The position numbers were made by a program, and so were the translations under genes. A stretch of DNA of 64,000 bases from positions 21,942,811-22,006,810 of the forward strand of contig CM064481.1 of assembly GCA_032716605.1 (NCBI GenBank), in the 5' to 3' direction. The notes beneath the pieces were generated by a model, which saw nothing but the letters and a program-made list of their open reading frames with translations, was not told the origin of the DNA and did not search any database. Each line of letters begins with the position of its first letter. Within the stretch, counting starts at the first letter, position 1. Positions 51,240-61,499 of this stretch are shown here, in pieces. Source of the DNA: Paralithodes platypus. Taxonomy: Eukaryota > Arthropoda > Malacostraca > Decapoda > Lithodidae.

Positions 51240-52370
51240 ACCTTTACGGGACTCGGACGAGGGCTCCCCGTTCAGGGAGTATACCGAGCTCGCAAGCGAG
51301 GGACAGCCACAAACAAACTACAGGATTAGCGAGGTGTAGTCTCGCTAATCGCGCCCCTGTGGCCGGCGCAGTGTGGTACCAGCATTTGAACACGTGGTGC
51401 CCGCACCCAGTGTCCCTCCTGGTCGGGTTGTTCCACTTAGAACACAATTGGCAACCTAGAAACCTCGCGGACTTGTTCATTTTGGACATTCAGGAGGCCA
51501 AGTGGCTAGCACCTTATGGTAGCGACGTGACCAAGATATTCACGAATCAATATACCCAGTCTACAAAGCGACAGTTTCAATCGCATTGGAAAGCTTTTAC
51601 GTCTCGGATTCTTAGAACAAAACAAACTGTGCCCTCGGTGGCGTTGGTTGTTTATTATTTAATTTATCTGTTCATGCAGAAACATTTATCTGAAAGTGAT
51701 TTATGTGGGCAGGTTTTAAACTCCGCCCACCTCCCCGTCAGCTCAGGCCTACATGGTCTCTGGACAAAGCATCGTCGTTATTCTCGTTCCCGTATGTACC
51801 AAAGACTGCAGATTTTACAAAAGGGCAGTATTCCTTATGGCTTTGGCTACCGGGAACAGATTATCTGAGCTGGCGGCGATGAGCAACGCACCTAATTGCC
51901 TCAGGTTTGATAGGCTTCATGAGTATATTCACATTGCACCTTCCCCAGGATTCATGGCCGAGATTGAGCACAGTGAACACGTGTTTTCAGAGTTCACGGT
52001 GCCGGCGTTAAACAGGGGAAAGGTGCACCATCTTTTTTGCCTAGTGCAAGCTCTAACCAAATATTTAAGAGTGGCACCTCTAAATCACCAGGGTGCTTTA
52101 TGGGTCGCAAGTCCGGGTGAACGATTGATGGAGCGTACACTGGCTTCTCTCTTGGTCGAGGACTTTAAAGAGAAGCATCCCGGCGTTGTGGGTAAGACCC
52201 ACGATTTAAGCAAGGGGACAGCCTCTTTACGTTTCCTTAATAATCTTTCGGTGAAAGTTATTACGTCCACACAGTTGTGGGCCTCTAATCAGGAGTTTTT
52301 GCCTCGATACATTTCAGTAGCTCTGGACAACCCTTCCTTGCCATGTATAGCTTTACGGCAGAGGGTCTAG
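51240..52370 (+). pseudogene. DIRS RNase H end and tyrosine recombinase (copy B), frameshifted
   Basis: 51359-51700 reads AVWYQHLNTWCPHPVSLLVG (RNase H end), DLFILDIQEAKWLAPYGSDV, STKRQFQSHWKAFTSRI, VVYYLIYLFMQKHLSES. A frameshift near 51700 moves the DNA for KLRPPPRQL out of frame. The frame from 51753 resumes at FYKRAVFLMALATGNRLSEL (first catalytic Arg), EFTVPALNRGK, THDLSKGTASLRFL, LPRYISVALD (candidate Tyr), ending ALRQRV at 52370. The HxxR motif reads HDLS, so a catalytic Arg is lost. The enzyme is dead by frameshift and by active-site change. Confidence 0.9.
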
Positions 52371-53060
52371 GTGGCCCTTTTAGTCACGTTTTGTTTAATT
52401 TCAAGAAAAAGGGGGGGAGGGTGCAGTCAGTGTGACATAGGACACCCTAGACCCCTCCGGAGTATGTGTTCGGAACATACGAGCTGTGATACTGGTTGTA
52501 GGCATTGTATTATAAAATTTCTCTGTAGTATTCATTGCAGGAAATTGTGCTAAAAGCCAATAGTAGTGTTACGACAATTCTTGTTGTAAGTAGCTTTGGC
52601 TGTGAAGCAATAGATTTTTGAGAAATCTCGGTAGTGGCAACTACGACTTTTACTTTTGCATTCATTACTTCTGCATAAGTACACGAGTTCAGTACTTCTA
52701 CGAATGTACAAGAATTCATTTATGTTTGGTTATATTTTTAGGAATATATCCACTAGTTAATGGGGTTTATATGTGCACATGTAAACTTATAAGTTTTTAG
52801 TTTTCACCACTTACTTTAAGTGGGGTGCCTTCTTAACTAGCAGATCTGTGCACAGGGTCTCAGAGTTAACCCTTTTTCAAGCAGGCTTCTTTGAAGCACG
52901 CTCCTGCTTGTACCCCTTTTTGAAGATTTAGGCTGTATAAAGTTTATGCACCCGAATATCTCTTTTTTTACAAAAGTAAGAATACTATGTGGTTGTTTGA
53001 TTATCTGCTTTTCTAGAGTTATGATATGATTACGAATGTCCCCCTCCAGTCTTAGATATC
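52371..53060 (+). other. DIRS copy B 3' region, no gene
   Basis: It starts with a G-rich tract and a single diverged version of the copy C 77-bp unit (52420-52505). The rest is AT-rich with no ORF of merit. It leads to the ICR. Confidence 0.6.
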
Positions 53061-53168
53061 AGGCATGTTCGTCAATGATGGAGGGGCCACTAATAAATTA
53101 TAGGTTTGACTCCTGTAAGGAGATAAAGAAAACCTAATATTTAGTAGTGGCCCCGTAATCATTGACGA
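53061..53168 (+). repeat. Internal complementary region (ICR) of DIRS copy B
   Basis: 53061-53099 is the exact reverse complement of the outer 5' end (43961-44002). 53099-53168 is the exact reverse complement of the outer 3' end (53523-53592). The two halves meet at about 53099-53104 (AATTATAGGTTTGA), which predicts the circle junction of the element. Confidence 0.93.
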
Positions 53169-53240
53169 CTGGGGCCCTCCCGACCATCCCCTTCCCATTC
53201 GTTGATGTATTAAGGATTTTGGTTTACTTGATATGTCAGT

Positions 53241-53592
53241 GAAGGAAGAATGACGCCTAAATCAGCGTCTGGTCAAAGATCCACACAAGTACATCTACGA
53301 TATGATGGAAAGCTTTATTGGATAGTTATTCTTATTTTCTTTTTGTTTTTTATTTTTTATGAAGTTTTTTCGTAGTGAGAACCCAATTCATAATGACTGA
53401 AGCCATGAGTGAGGTCGCGTGCGCTCATGATGAAGGCTCCTCAGATTTTAAATGCTCTGCGCGGTAGATTCAAACTACGGCGGATTAGTGTTTGAAGAGG
53501 ATGCCTTATGTAATAGGCATGTTCGTCAATGATTACGGGGCCACTACTAAATATTAGGTTTTCTTTATCTCCTTACAGGAGTCAAACCTATA
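53241..53592 (+). repeat. 3' inverted terminal repeat of DIRS copy B
   Basis: It inverts 43958-44272 and adds a ~35-nt end-specific extension (TTTTCTTTATCTCCTTACAG, GAGTCAAACCTATA) that is present in complement within the ICR. The two outer ends differ: GATGGAGGGGCCACTAATAA versus GATTACGGGGCCACTACTAA. Confidence 0.92.
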
Positions 53593-53758
53593 ATGATACG
53601 TCTTGAAATTGTGACCATCGTTCGCCGAGTATTTACTAAAGAGTGCTATAGAAACCATAGACGCTGCTTCTACTGCTAATGATAATGATGGTGTAGTGTA
53701 CTTAGAAATATATTACTTGATATAGCTTGATTAATTTAAATTAGTCATCAGAGGTTGA

Positions 53759-54913
53759 ATGATAGAGATGACTGAAGGAGGACCAATTTTCAAGTTGGAG
53801 AGTGAGGAAGTAATAAAGAGTGAAGAGTTTGAATCTGATGAATTTGATCGAACAGTTAAGTGTAATATGAATGTTATGGACTTTGGTATATCACAAAAAC
53901 TAATCAAAAGTGAAACGGATCTGTTACAGAATATAGGAAGTGAACAAATCTCCAAGTCTGAAGATGAGTGTCTTGCAATAGGTAAAATAGAGACAAATGA
54001 GTGTACTTATAAAACAACAGGGTCTCACACCACCAGCACACCAAAAGTTAAGAAACATGGGTGTCAGGTGTGTGGTAAACTGTTTGGTCAGAAAAGTCAC
54101 TTTGTTGAACATAATTTAGTTCATTCAGAAGTGAAGGCGTTTGAGTGTCAGGTGTGCCTCAAAACATTTGATACGAAATGTATCCTTACAAGGCATTTAC
54201 TAATTCATTCGGGAGAGAAGAAATTCAAGTGTGATCATTGTGATAAATGTTTCACTCAAAAGAGCGACCTCACCAGACATAATTTAATACATTTAGGAGT
54301 GAAGAAATTTAAATGTGATGTGTGTGATAAATGTTTCGGTCTGAAGGGCAACCTCGTCAAGCATAACTTAATACATTCAGGAGTAAAAACATTTAAATGT
54401 GATCAGTGTGATAAATGTTTCACAGAGAAGGGTGCTCTCACCAGGCATTCACTAATACATTCAGGATTAAAGACATTCAAGTGTGATCATTGTGATAAAT
54501 GTTTCACTCAAAAGAGCGACCTCACCAGACATAATTTAATACATTTAGGAGTGAAGAAATTTAAATGTGATGTGTGTGATAAATGTTTCACAAATAAGAG
54601 TACTCTCACCAACCATTCACTAATACATTCAGGATTAAGGACATTCAAGTGTGATCATTGTGATAAATGTTACACTCTAAAGTTCCACCTCACCAGACAT
54701 ACTTTAATACATTTAGGAGTGAAGAAATTTAAATGTGATGTGTGTGATAAATGTTTCACACAGAAGTCTAATCTCACCAAGCATTTACTAATACATTCAG
54801 GAGTAAAGGCATTCAAGTGTGGTCATTGTGATAAATGTTTCACTCTAAAGTTCCACCTCACCAGACATATTTTAATACATTTAGGAGTGAAGACATTTAA
54901 ATGTGATGTGTGA
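53759..54913 (+). CDS. C2H2 zinc-finger protein, frameshifted after finger 10
   Basis: ATG at 53759 (MIEMTEGGPIFKLESEEV). Residues 1-99 are acidic with VIKSEEF, LIKSETD and QISKSEDE motifs (possible sumoylation sites); no ZAD or BTB is visible. From residue ~100 there are ten C2H2 fingers in tandem, such as CQVCGKLFGQKSHFVEHNLVH-type then repeated CD(H/V/Q)CDKCF units, with unusual HLGVKKFKCD and HSGVKTFKCD linkers. Fingers 3-4 and 6-7 lie in a near-identical DNA duplication (54226-54330 and 54482-54586), and fingers 8 and 10 are near-identical. Loss of TG in a TG run (~54905-54912) converts CDVCDKC to CDV-stop. Two more fingers follow out of frame. It is probably a nuclear DNA-binding factor; the target is unknown. 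The gene is 167 bp from a DIRS terminus. No introns are seen. Confidence 0.85.
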   Translation: MIEMTEGGPIFKLESEEVIKSEEFESDEFDRTVKCNMNVMDFGISQKLIKSETDLLQNIGSEQISKSEDECLAIGKIETNECTYKTTGSHTTSTPKVKKHGCQVCGKLFGQKSHFVEHNLVHSEVKAFECQVCLKTFDTKCILTRHLLIHSGEKKFKCDHCDKCFTQKSDLTRHNLIHLGVKKFKCDVCDKCFGLKGNLVKHNLIHSGVKTFKCDQCDKCFTEKGALTRHSLIHSGLKTFKCDHCDKCFTQKSDLTRHNLIHLGVKKFKCDVCDKCFTNKSTLTNHSLIHSGLRTFKCDHCDKCYTLKFHLTRHTLIHLGVKKFKCDVCDKCFTQKSNLTKHLLIHSGVKAFKCGHCDKCFTLKFHLTRHILIHLGVKTFKCDV

Positions 54914-55058
54914 TAAATGTTTCACACATAGTAGTGAGCTCACCAAGCATTCACTAAAACATTCAGGAGTAAAGAAATTTAAGTGTGATCATTGTGGTAA
55001 ATGTGTTTCTCGGAAATTTAACCTTGCAACACATATCAAAATCGTACACCGTGTATAA
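54914..55058 (+). pseudogene. Out-of-frame last two zinc fingers
   Basis: In the shifted frame translation continues DKCFTHSSELTKHSLKH, then CDHCGKCVSRKFNLATHIKI, VHRV and a stop at 55056-55058. The C-terminus therefore once belonged to the protein above. A TG copy-number change alone separates them, so a polymorphism or an assembly error could also explain it. Confidence 0.85.
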
Positions 55059-55267
55059 TGTATTTGATGGTAGTAGGCCTCCAGTATTGGATACAGATAC
55101 AGAATATGAATAGATATATAATGATAAACTTGGTTCTTCCTAATACGGAAATTATTTGTTTATAATAATACTGTACTCTAATTTTGCAGCTTGAATTGAC
55201 AGTTTTCATAATATTCCATCAACGATTATGCAGTTCAACATTTTGCACTCAAATTTGACAATCTTAC

Positions 55268-55382
55268 AGTATCTTACAGTAGATCCTCTGGGAAAAAAAG
55301 CAAACTAGGCCTGTGTATCCAGCTTAATACCAGTACTTGCACTGCTGCGGTTGTTCACGGTGTTGGCGGCAGCAGCAGCAGG
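55268..55382 (-). mobile_element. CR1-like LINE 3' end fragment
   Basis: It matches the last ~110 bp of the LINE at 25212-27043, including the C-terminal codons (ASTGIKLDTQA), and ends in two copies of TACTGTAAGAT on the minus strand. It is severely 5'-truncated. It shows that the LINE's 3' tail is a TACTGTAAGA-type microsatellite. Confidence 0.88.
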
Positions 55383-55540
55383 GTTGTTTTGATTTAAATA
55401 AAATTATTTAAATCGATTTAAATCAGAGTAAAAAAAATCATGATTTAAATCATAATGAAATGTACTGTATTTAAAATTATTTAAGTGTTATATCAAGAGT
55501 AAAATATATCATGATTTATATAAAAATTAATATATACTAC
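55383..55540. other. AT-rich GATTTAAATC spacer
   Basis: About 160 bp with repeated ATTTAAATC and its complement. There is no gene. Confidence 0.4.
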
Positions 55541-56040
55541 AGTTTTGACAACCCGTAACGGAAGGAAGGAAAAACTACTATTTATTGGTGGCTCCTGGAG
55601 TCAATGACATAAGTGCCTATGTTAATATGGCCTCGTTCCGGGCTCCTCTGAGCCCGGGTTAACCTGGATCACGGTGGTCGAGAACCAAGATCATCATAGG
55701 GGGTACCCCTTAATCATTCTTACGGTACATCATTGGGTTGGAGCCACTGAAAAGTAGGAAATAAAAAGAAAAGAATTAGCACAGTTTGAACACCGCGCCT
55801 ACGCGCGCTCACGGTCTACCTCTGTTTCCCATACACCTGCTAGTTGGCTGTTCCTCCCAGGAACCTTCTCTAATGTAATATCAAGTTGAGCATGTGTATG
55901 GCAAGGGGATGGTGGGAGGGCACTCTTTGTCATTGACTCCAGGAGCCACCAATAAATAGTAGTTTTTCCTGCCTTCCCCTACGGGTTGTCAAAACCGTAA
56001 TTTATTGGTGGCTCCTTACGTCAATGACGTAAGTGCCTAG
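55541..56040 (-). repeat. 3' ITR and ICR of family 2 DIRS, copy 2
   Basis: The terminus TTTTGACAACCCGTAACGGA (55542 on), CTATTTATTGGTGGCTCCTG is repeated inverted in the ICR at 55928-56005. The ICR then joins the complement of the 5' end (AAAACCGTAATTTATTGGTG, GCTCCTTACGTCAATGACGT). The ITR (55541-55880) matches the one at 20235-20513 in inverse. Its inner end, ACACCTGCTAGTTGGCTGTT and CCTCCCAGGAACCTTCTCT, reappears inverted at 63958-64000, showing that the other ITR of this element starts at the window's right edge. Confidence 0.82.
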
Positions 56041-58599
56041 AATATCACGACCGGTGGAGGGACCTACATAAGCTCATCACGCTAAACCGCGAGAAACTAT
56101 TAGGAAGACCAAAACGAAAACTGTGACATGTGTCTAAATAGAAGAGTACTGTACTGTATAGTCGTAAGAAAAATATGTATAAGGCGGGTACCATTAAAGA
56201 AGCCTTATCTCGGAAAGACAGAACTACTGAGGTGTGAATACTGATAATTGTATATCACAAAATTAAAATTAAAATAAAGCTATGCATTTATAGTTGCAAT
56301 AACGTATCGATATTGTTATGTAACAGATCTAGTGCAGTAATAGCACTCCTGTTATCCATTCCGGGTTGTGTGTCCTGCCAACTTGTCCTGGACTTAACGT
56401 GCCCCCCCCCACCCCCTTTTTTTTTTTCATTTAAGGTGACAGGTAGGACGCACTTTCTATTACCTTACACCCTGGTAATAAGGCATTGAATAAACATAAC
56501 CATCTACTTAATGGCTTTGGGGGGCATCATCCTGCCCTACAGCTATGTTTAGTAATTTGGGACTTCTCCGGAAGTACCGACACATACTGTATATGACTAG
56601 GGACGCATTGCTAGAGGGCCAACAGGCCCGTCTGCGTTATATCTTCCCCTGAAAACACCCATTTAGGAAAACTAATGGTAGCGGACCATATGTGCCTATC
56701 ATGGGGTTTTGCGATCACCTGAGGTTCAGCTTCCTTCATTATCTTTGCAAAAGGGATGCTAACACTTTCTTTCCCCACCTTATTTGACCCTCCCGGGGGA
56801 AGCACAATTGTGTCATATTCCTAGGACTAATAGACTTAGAGTAGGTATATAGTGCATTAACAGGGAATCAAGCATGGAGTATTTTTGCTCTTGTCAAGGC
56901 AGGAATAGATAAAGGTGTGGGGAGATGTTCCTGGTGTTCCTCTTTGTGATCACTCTGGTGTAGCAGCAACATGTACAGAGTCCTCCTTAGTAGCAAAACT
57001 AGGTAGACCCTGTCATGGATGTCAGTTCTGAGACCCTTTTGCCAATGGTCTGGGTCCTTTGACAATACGCACCCACTAAGTCTCTTGTCATTTGTGGTCT
57101 CACAGGAGAAGGCCTAGACTGTGACAAAGTTAGGTCCTTCGAGATTGACCATTGAGGAAGCGAATGGCGATTAGGGGCTCTGAGCTTAACACCAGCCTGC
57201 CTAACAAACCCCGCTGGTCTTTCTGGGGCAGAGATAAACTAGTACGCGTCAAGAAGGGTTTCTTTATGACGATACGTGGTTTATAAGTGTGTTAATTGTT
57301 AGCTCTTTTTAAAGTCAATTAATAAATTTAGGTGCTTCAGCGACCAGCAACCGATGGAGACTGCTGGTTTTGAACTTGCACTCCAAGGTGTAAATTGTAT
57401 CAAGCGTGAACTATCCTGTCTTAGAGTTGAAGCTGTGTATTGGGTAGTGAGTGTATCTGTGACTTCCTTGTCGCAGGATAGTAGCCATTTAGAGGATGTC
57501 CATATCGCAAGTGTTATATCTGTCTACGGGTTGGGGAACCCTGGTAGAGTTGTTGCCTGGATTAATGGGGAATGTTTTGGGCTAGAAAGCATATCTTTTA
57601 CCCGAGTAATTCTAGGGAGAACTGGTCCGGGTAGGGATCTGTTCCTCCAAGCCAATTACAGTCGTCATCGTGTCCATCTGGTATGACATTGACCTGGAGG
57701 TCAATGATATTGCATGAACTTTGGGAAAAACGTGGGGCTGTTAGTTCTAACTACTGTAGTTCTAGTTCTAGCTGTTAGTTCTGACTAAAGGTTGTCCATT
57801 TTCTTTGACTGAATAACTTCAGAACGATTGATAGTGCCCCCCTATCAGATTCGAAGCGTCTGTGTCCAATCCCAAAAGTGGGAGGTGGATTTGGCCAATA
57901 TGTCACTGATTACCTTTACTTGAGAATTTTCCCTGCAACGCCAGGGGATGTCGAATTCTCTTTGGGGTGAATAGGAGGGAATTGGGAGGTGTTAGTGGAA
58001 CGGTTTTGTTGCCTGGTCAGATTAGTTCTTTTAACCTGAGGAAGTTTAGGAACCTTATCATTTTGAACTCAAAACACAGTTCCTGTTTACAGTCTTGGTA
58101 TGTAATACAGTACTGTGAATGGTTATATTTAAAGACTTTTGGCATTGGATGGATTTTGTTTTATAGTCTGGAGTTGTGTATCCCCGATTACTCCTACTCA
58201 TTCTGCTGATTGTGTAGGAGTGAGAATTTTGATTTCTCAAAATTTATTCTGAAACCTCCTTTTGTCACATGTTACGTGACTATCAGGGTTTGATTTTTTG
58301 GCTATGGAGTGGAGAGGACCACAGTAATCTACAATCTTGAAGGTTAAACAGTATTTTTACGCTGACTTTTGAGTAGAGGGGGAAGAGTTTGTTTCACTCC
58401 CTTGGTGAAAAACTGGGAGCTATGTCCGCGCTGGAAGGAATTCTGGTGAACATTCTCGCTCTTATACTGAATGGGATAGCTAGGACCTTTTTTGGTACTT
58501 CTTGTATTGGGATGTGCCAGAGGACTCTTCTATATCTGGAGCAATTATCCAGACCTTTGACTGTAGAATTAGTTCTACTTGGTAACTAGTTAATATCCT
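56041..58599 (-). other. Degenerate interior of family 2 DIRS, copy 2; no intact gene
   Basis: By position (minus strand, between gag and 3' end) this should be RT, RNase H and recombinase, but I could not recognise their motifs. Short minus-strand ORFs (56611-56805, 56868-57065) have no clear homology. A C/T-rich run lies at 56400-56435. Confidence 0.4.
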
Positions 58600-60720
58600 G
58601 AACTTTCTATTGTGAATTATTTGTTGAGGAGTAGCCATGTCCATCATAGAGTTTTAGTTGTAGACTGTCTCTTTTGGGGAGAGAAATATGTGTGATAGAA
58701 AGCTGGAATGCCCTCTGGCACCCAAGACACAACATTGCTTGTCAACACTCGGATCATTAATATTCTGATTCTAGAGGCAGTTGTCCATTGTTGGCCCGAA
58801 CTCTGAGGAGGGGCCAGTTTGTTTATTAACTGCTCCAACCTATCCATCTGAGGGCTTAGTACCCGAGCCTGAACTTCGTTCAGGTTGTTTGGGGAATCAA
58901 ACCACATGTGAATCTAGGTGAAGAGAGTGCTAGAGTGGCCATATCTTTTGGGTATTCTTGGACCATTGGGTGAGTAGGAACTGTCTAGTTCTAGTTGCTT
59001 CAAAATTTGCAATAACGGTGGATCCCCAGATCGACCATGGTGATTTCACCTACATCACTACAAGCGCAAACAAGAGCCAATCTTTACATTCCCGGTGGTC
59101 GTCTGAGAATTACCCCGTGGAGCTCCTCTGAAAAATGAAGTGCGGACTTGGGGTGTTGTTGAAGGGTAGACTCTGCTACTTGCCTCATGGCCTGTGCTCA
59201 CTTGTTGTGTGATAAAATTTTGACAGTAACCATGGGTTCTTCGACGCAGTCTAACGTCTTTGTCAATCCGTGCAGGGTAGGTGTATTTATCATGGGGTCA
59301 ATTAGGCGGTTACAACTTATTAATTGGGGATCTGAGATATTTCCAGAACTTCTGGGGAATAGAGTGGGAGTTTTTTATGTATGCCTAGTGGTAAATTGGG
59401 GGGGGGGTCCCCCACTACAGGGTAAATCACTTTGACTCCGTCAACCACTTGGCCCCTGGGTCATCTCTTAGAGAGTATACCCCCATTGTAGGGTTTTTGT
59501 TCCTTGACATTTTTTGTGGAGCAACCTACGGGTTTATAGAGATCAGAGAGATTTAATGGTAATATGTCCATCCGTCTTATTCACGCCAGACTATGGCTTG
59601 CAGCGTTTCCTGAAGGAACCGTGGGTGTCTGTGTGTAAGAAAAGTACTTCGCACCCAATCGAAATAGGATTTTTTTTTTTTTTTTTTTTTATATGCCCGG
59701 CAAATGGCCTTGTGCTTCTTTGCACGTATATTCTTCAGCTCGTCCATTTTAATAAACCACTACTTTGGTATTGATACCAAATTAGGAAGACCTGTGTCAG
59801 CATTAGTAGGTGTTACTCTGGTGGTTGTTTCCCGTATCGGGAGCTGTTATTTTACGAGCAGGTTGTTTAGGATGGACAGGTACCTGAGCCAGTGGAACTG
59901 TGTTTGGTATGTCCTGTTGTGATCTGGAAGGAGCAAGAGAACTACTTTGAGATCTCGGATAGTCTTATCTAAAGGCGTAAAAAATTTCCGTTGGGTTTGC
60001 TTGCCACATTCCTACACGGGTTTAATAAATTTCTTGAAATTAGCCCAACTAGCCTCCTGGGTTTATGTATTTCAGCTTCAGAATTCATCTGAATCATTTT
60101 TTTAGGGAGAATCAATGTGGGTGGAGAGAAAACAACGTGGTTGAATCAACCTGTTGTTCAATACAGTAGTATCACCTAGCCATACTCGGGTAGGAGGGGG
60201 AGGGGATGACATGTTCAGCACTTGGCTCAGCCAAGGCGGTAGAGGAGGCAGGTAATTCTTTGTTTATTCGAAGAAAATAGGATTAGCAGGGTGACCGGCC
60301 ATGTCAGATAATTGTCCCCGGCCTGGGGATATGTGTGTAGGGTGCAGGATTTGAAATCCTGATTGCGAGTCAGGGAAGTTGGGACTTCGAAGGTGGGTAG
60401 CTTTTATGTCTGTGGTTTGTTAATTTCCCAGGGACCCAATGGGAATATGTCTAACGGCTTTAATGGACTATCCTTCGTTGGGATTAAGCCCGGTTGGTAC
60501 CCGTCACATTTGTAACATATTATGTGGTACCCAATCTGTAAAAGCTAATTGAGTAAATGTTATTGATATTATTATTATTCTTATTCTTCCGTTTTTTTAC
60601 TGGAAGGCTCTGAGCCGACCGACCTATGTAATTTTCTTGCTAGATCCGGACATTTTCTTGTCGGGAGATGGGGACTAGCTAGGAGTTCTAGAAGAGATAA
60701 TTCTAAAAAGCTTACCTATT
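58600..60720 (-). pseudogene. Decayed gag of family 2 DIRS, copy 2
   Basis: Base-level homologue of 5490-7960. Minus-strand blocks include RETTTRVTPTNADTGLPNLV and FEATRTRQFLLTQ-type pieces, parallel to the gag of copy A. The long shared DNA block around 59140-59380 and 5741-5995 (for example GAATAGAGT(C/G)(A/G)GAGTT, TGCTACTTGCCTCATGGC) makes the homology clear. It contains the empty TTAA site (59553-59556) of the MITE at 6202. There are many stops and frameshifts, plus a T run at 59670. Confidence 0.68.
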
Positions 60721-60745
60721 TTAGTATTGCTGGTAGGCTACTTGG

Positions 60746-60793
<48 letters not shown>

Positions 60794-61499
60794 TACTGTA
60801 CCTGAATTTAGATTTGACTGAACTCCATATAGATAATATGCCCGAGGGTATATATGTTTTTTGGCTCATTGTTATAAGCAAAGCTTATATGGATAGCCTA
60901 GTGACGGTACACTTAGCCGGTGAACCAGAAACGTCTAGTAATTTGTCAAATGAACTCACCTTAACATATAAGGTGTTAGGATACTCCAGTGGTTGTCACT
61001 TGGAGGGGGAGGGGATGTTTTACTCGTTGAAAAACATTCTTCTCCGGTAGTGTTGTCGCTCCTTGAGTCTGGAGATTATAACAAGGGGCCAGAATTGTAT
61101 GGTGGAATTAATACCGGAATTATTAGGTCTACTGTACTTAGGTTTTGGTAAATTAGGGTCTAGTTATGTCCCGTTTATTTTAATCCGACTCCCGTTGTCT
61201 TTTATGTAAGAAGTAGCCTAGTGAATTAATATTCGGTAAAATTGGATATAATTACCCGGAATTTGTTAGGCAAGTATAGCCTTTTTAGGAAGGGGACGGA
61301 AACTTGTACTTGTTTCCTGGAAATTAGTTAAAATATGTAAATCGTGAGAATACACTTTGTAGGTGACTTGGAAATGTCTAGAGTTTTGCCCAGTGAACTC
61401 ACTTTAGAGATATGGGTTATTTAGCTGAATGAAGGGAGCAACAGGTGACCTGGTCATGTCTACCATAGGGGCGAAAGGTGGGCACTAGGCTAGCCTTGT
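60721..61499 (-). other. Family 2 DIRS region upstream of gag, with a long T tract
   Basis: There is no gene. A tract of about 40 T lies at 60750-60790. The rest aligns with 7960-8600 of copy 1. Confidence 0.55.

Larger units (their letters stand above)
43958..53592 (+). mobile_element. DIRS-like retrotransposon copy B (family 1), both termini present, internally deleted
   Basis: The 5' ITR (43958-44272) is the inverted match of the 3' ITR (53241-53592). An ICR (53061-53168) contains the complements of both outer ends. Between them: leader, a Tigger element (44840-47502), more leader with tandem repeats, a gag start, duplicated leader blocks, a SINE dimer (50073-50672), a second leader/gag start, and a broken recombinase gene (51240-52370). 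The gag body, RT and most of RNase H are deleted. Inverted ITRs plus ICR and a tyrosine recombinase are the defining marks of DIRS1-type elements, which make no target-site duplication. Without the Tigger and SINEs the copy would be ~6.4 kb. Confidence 0.93.
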
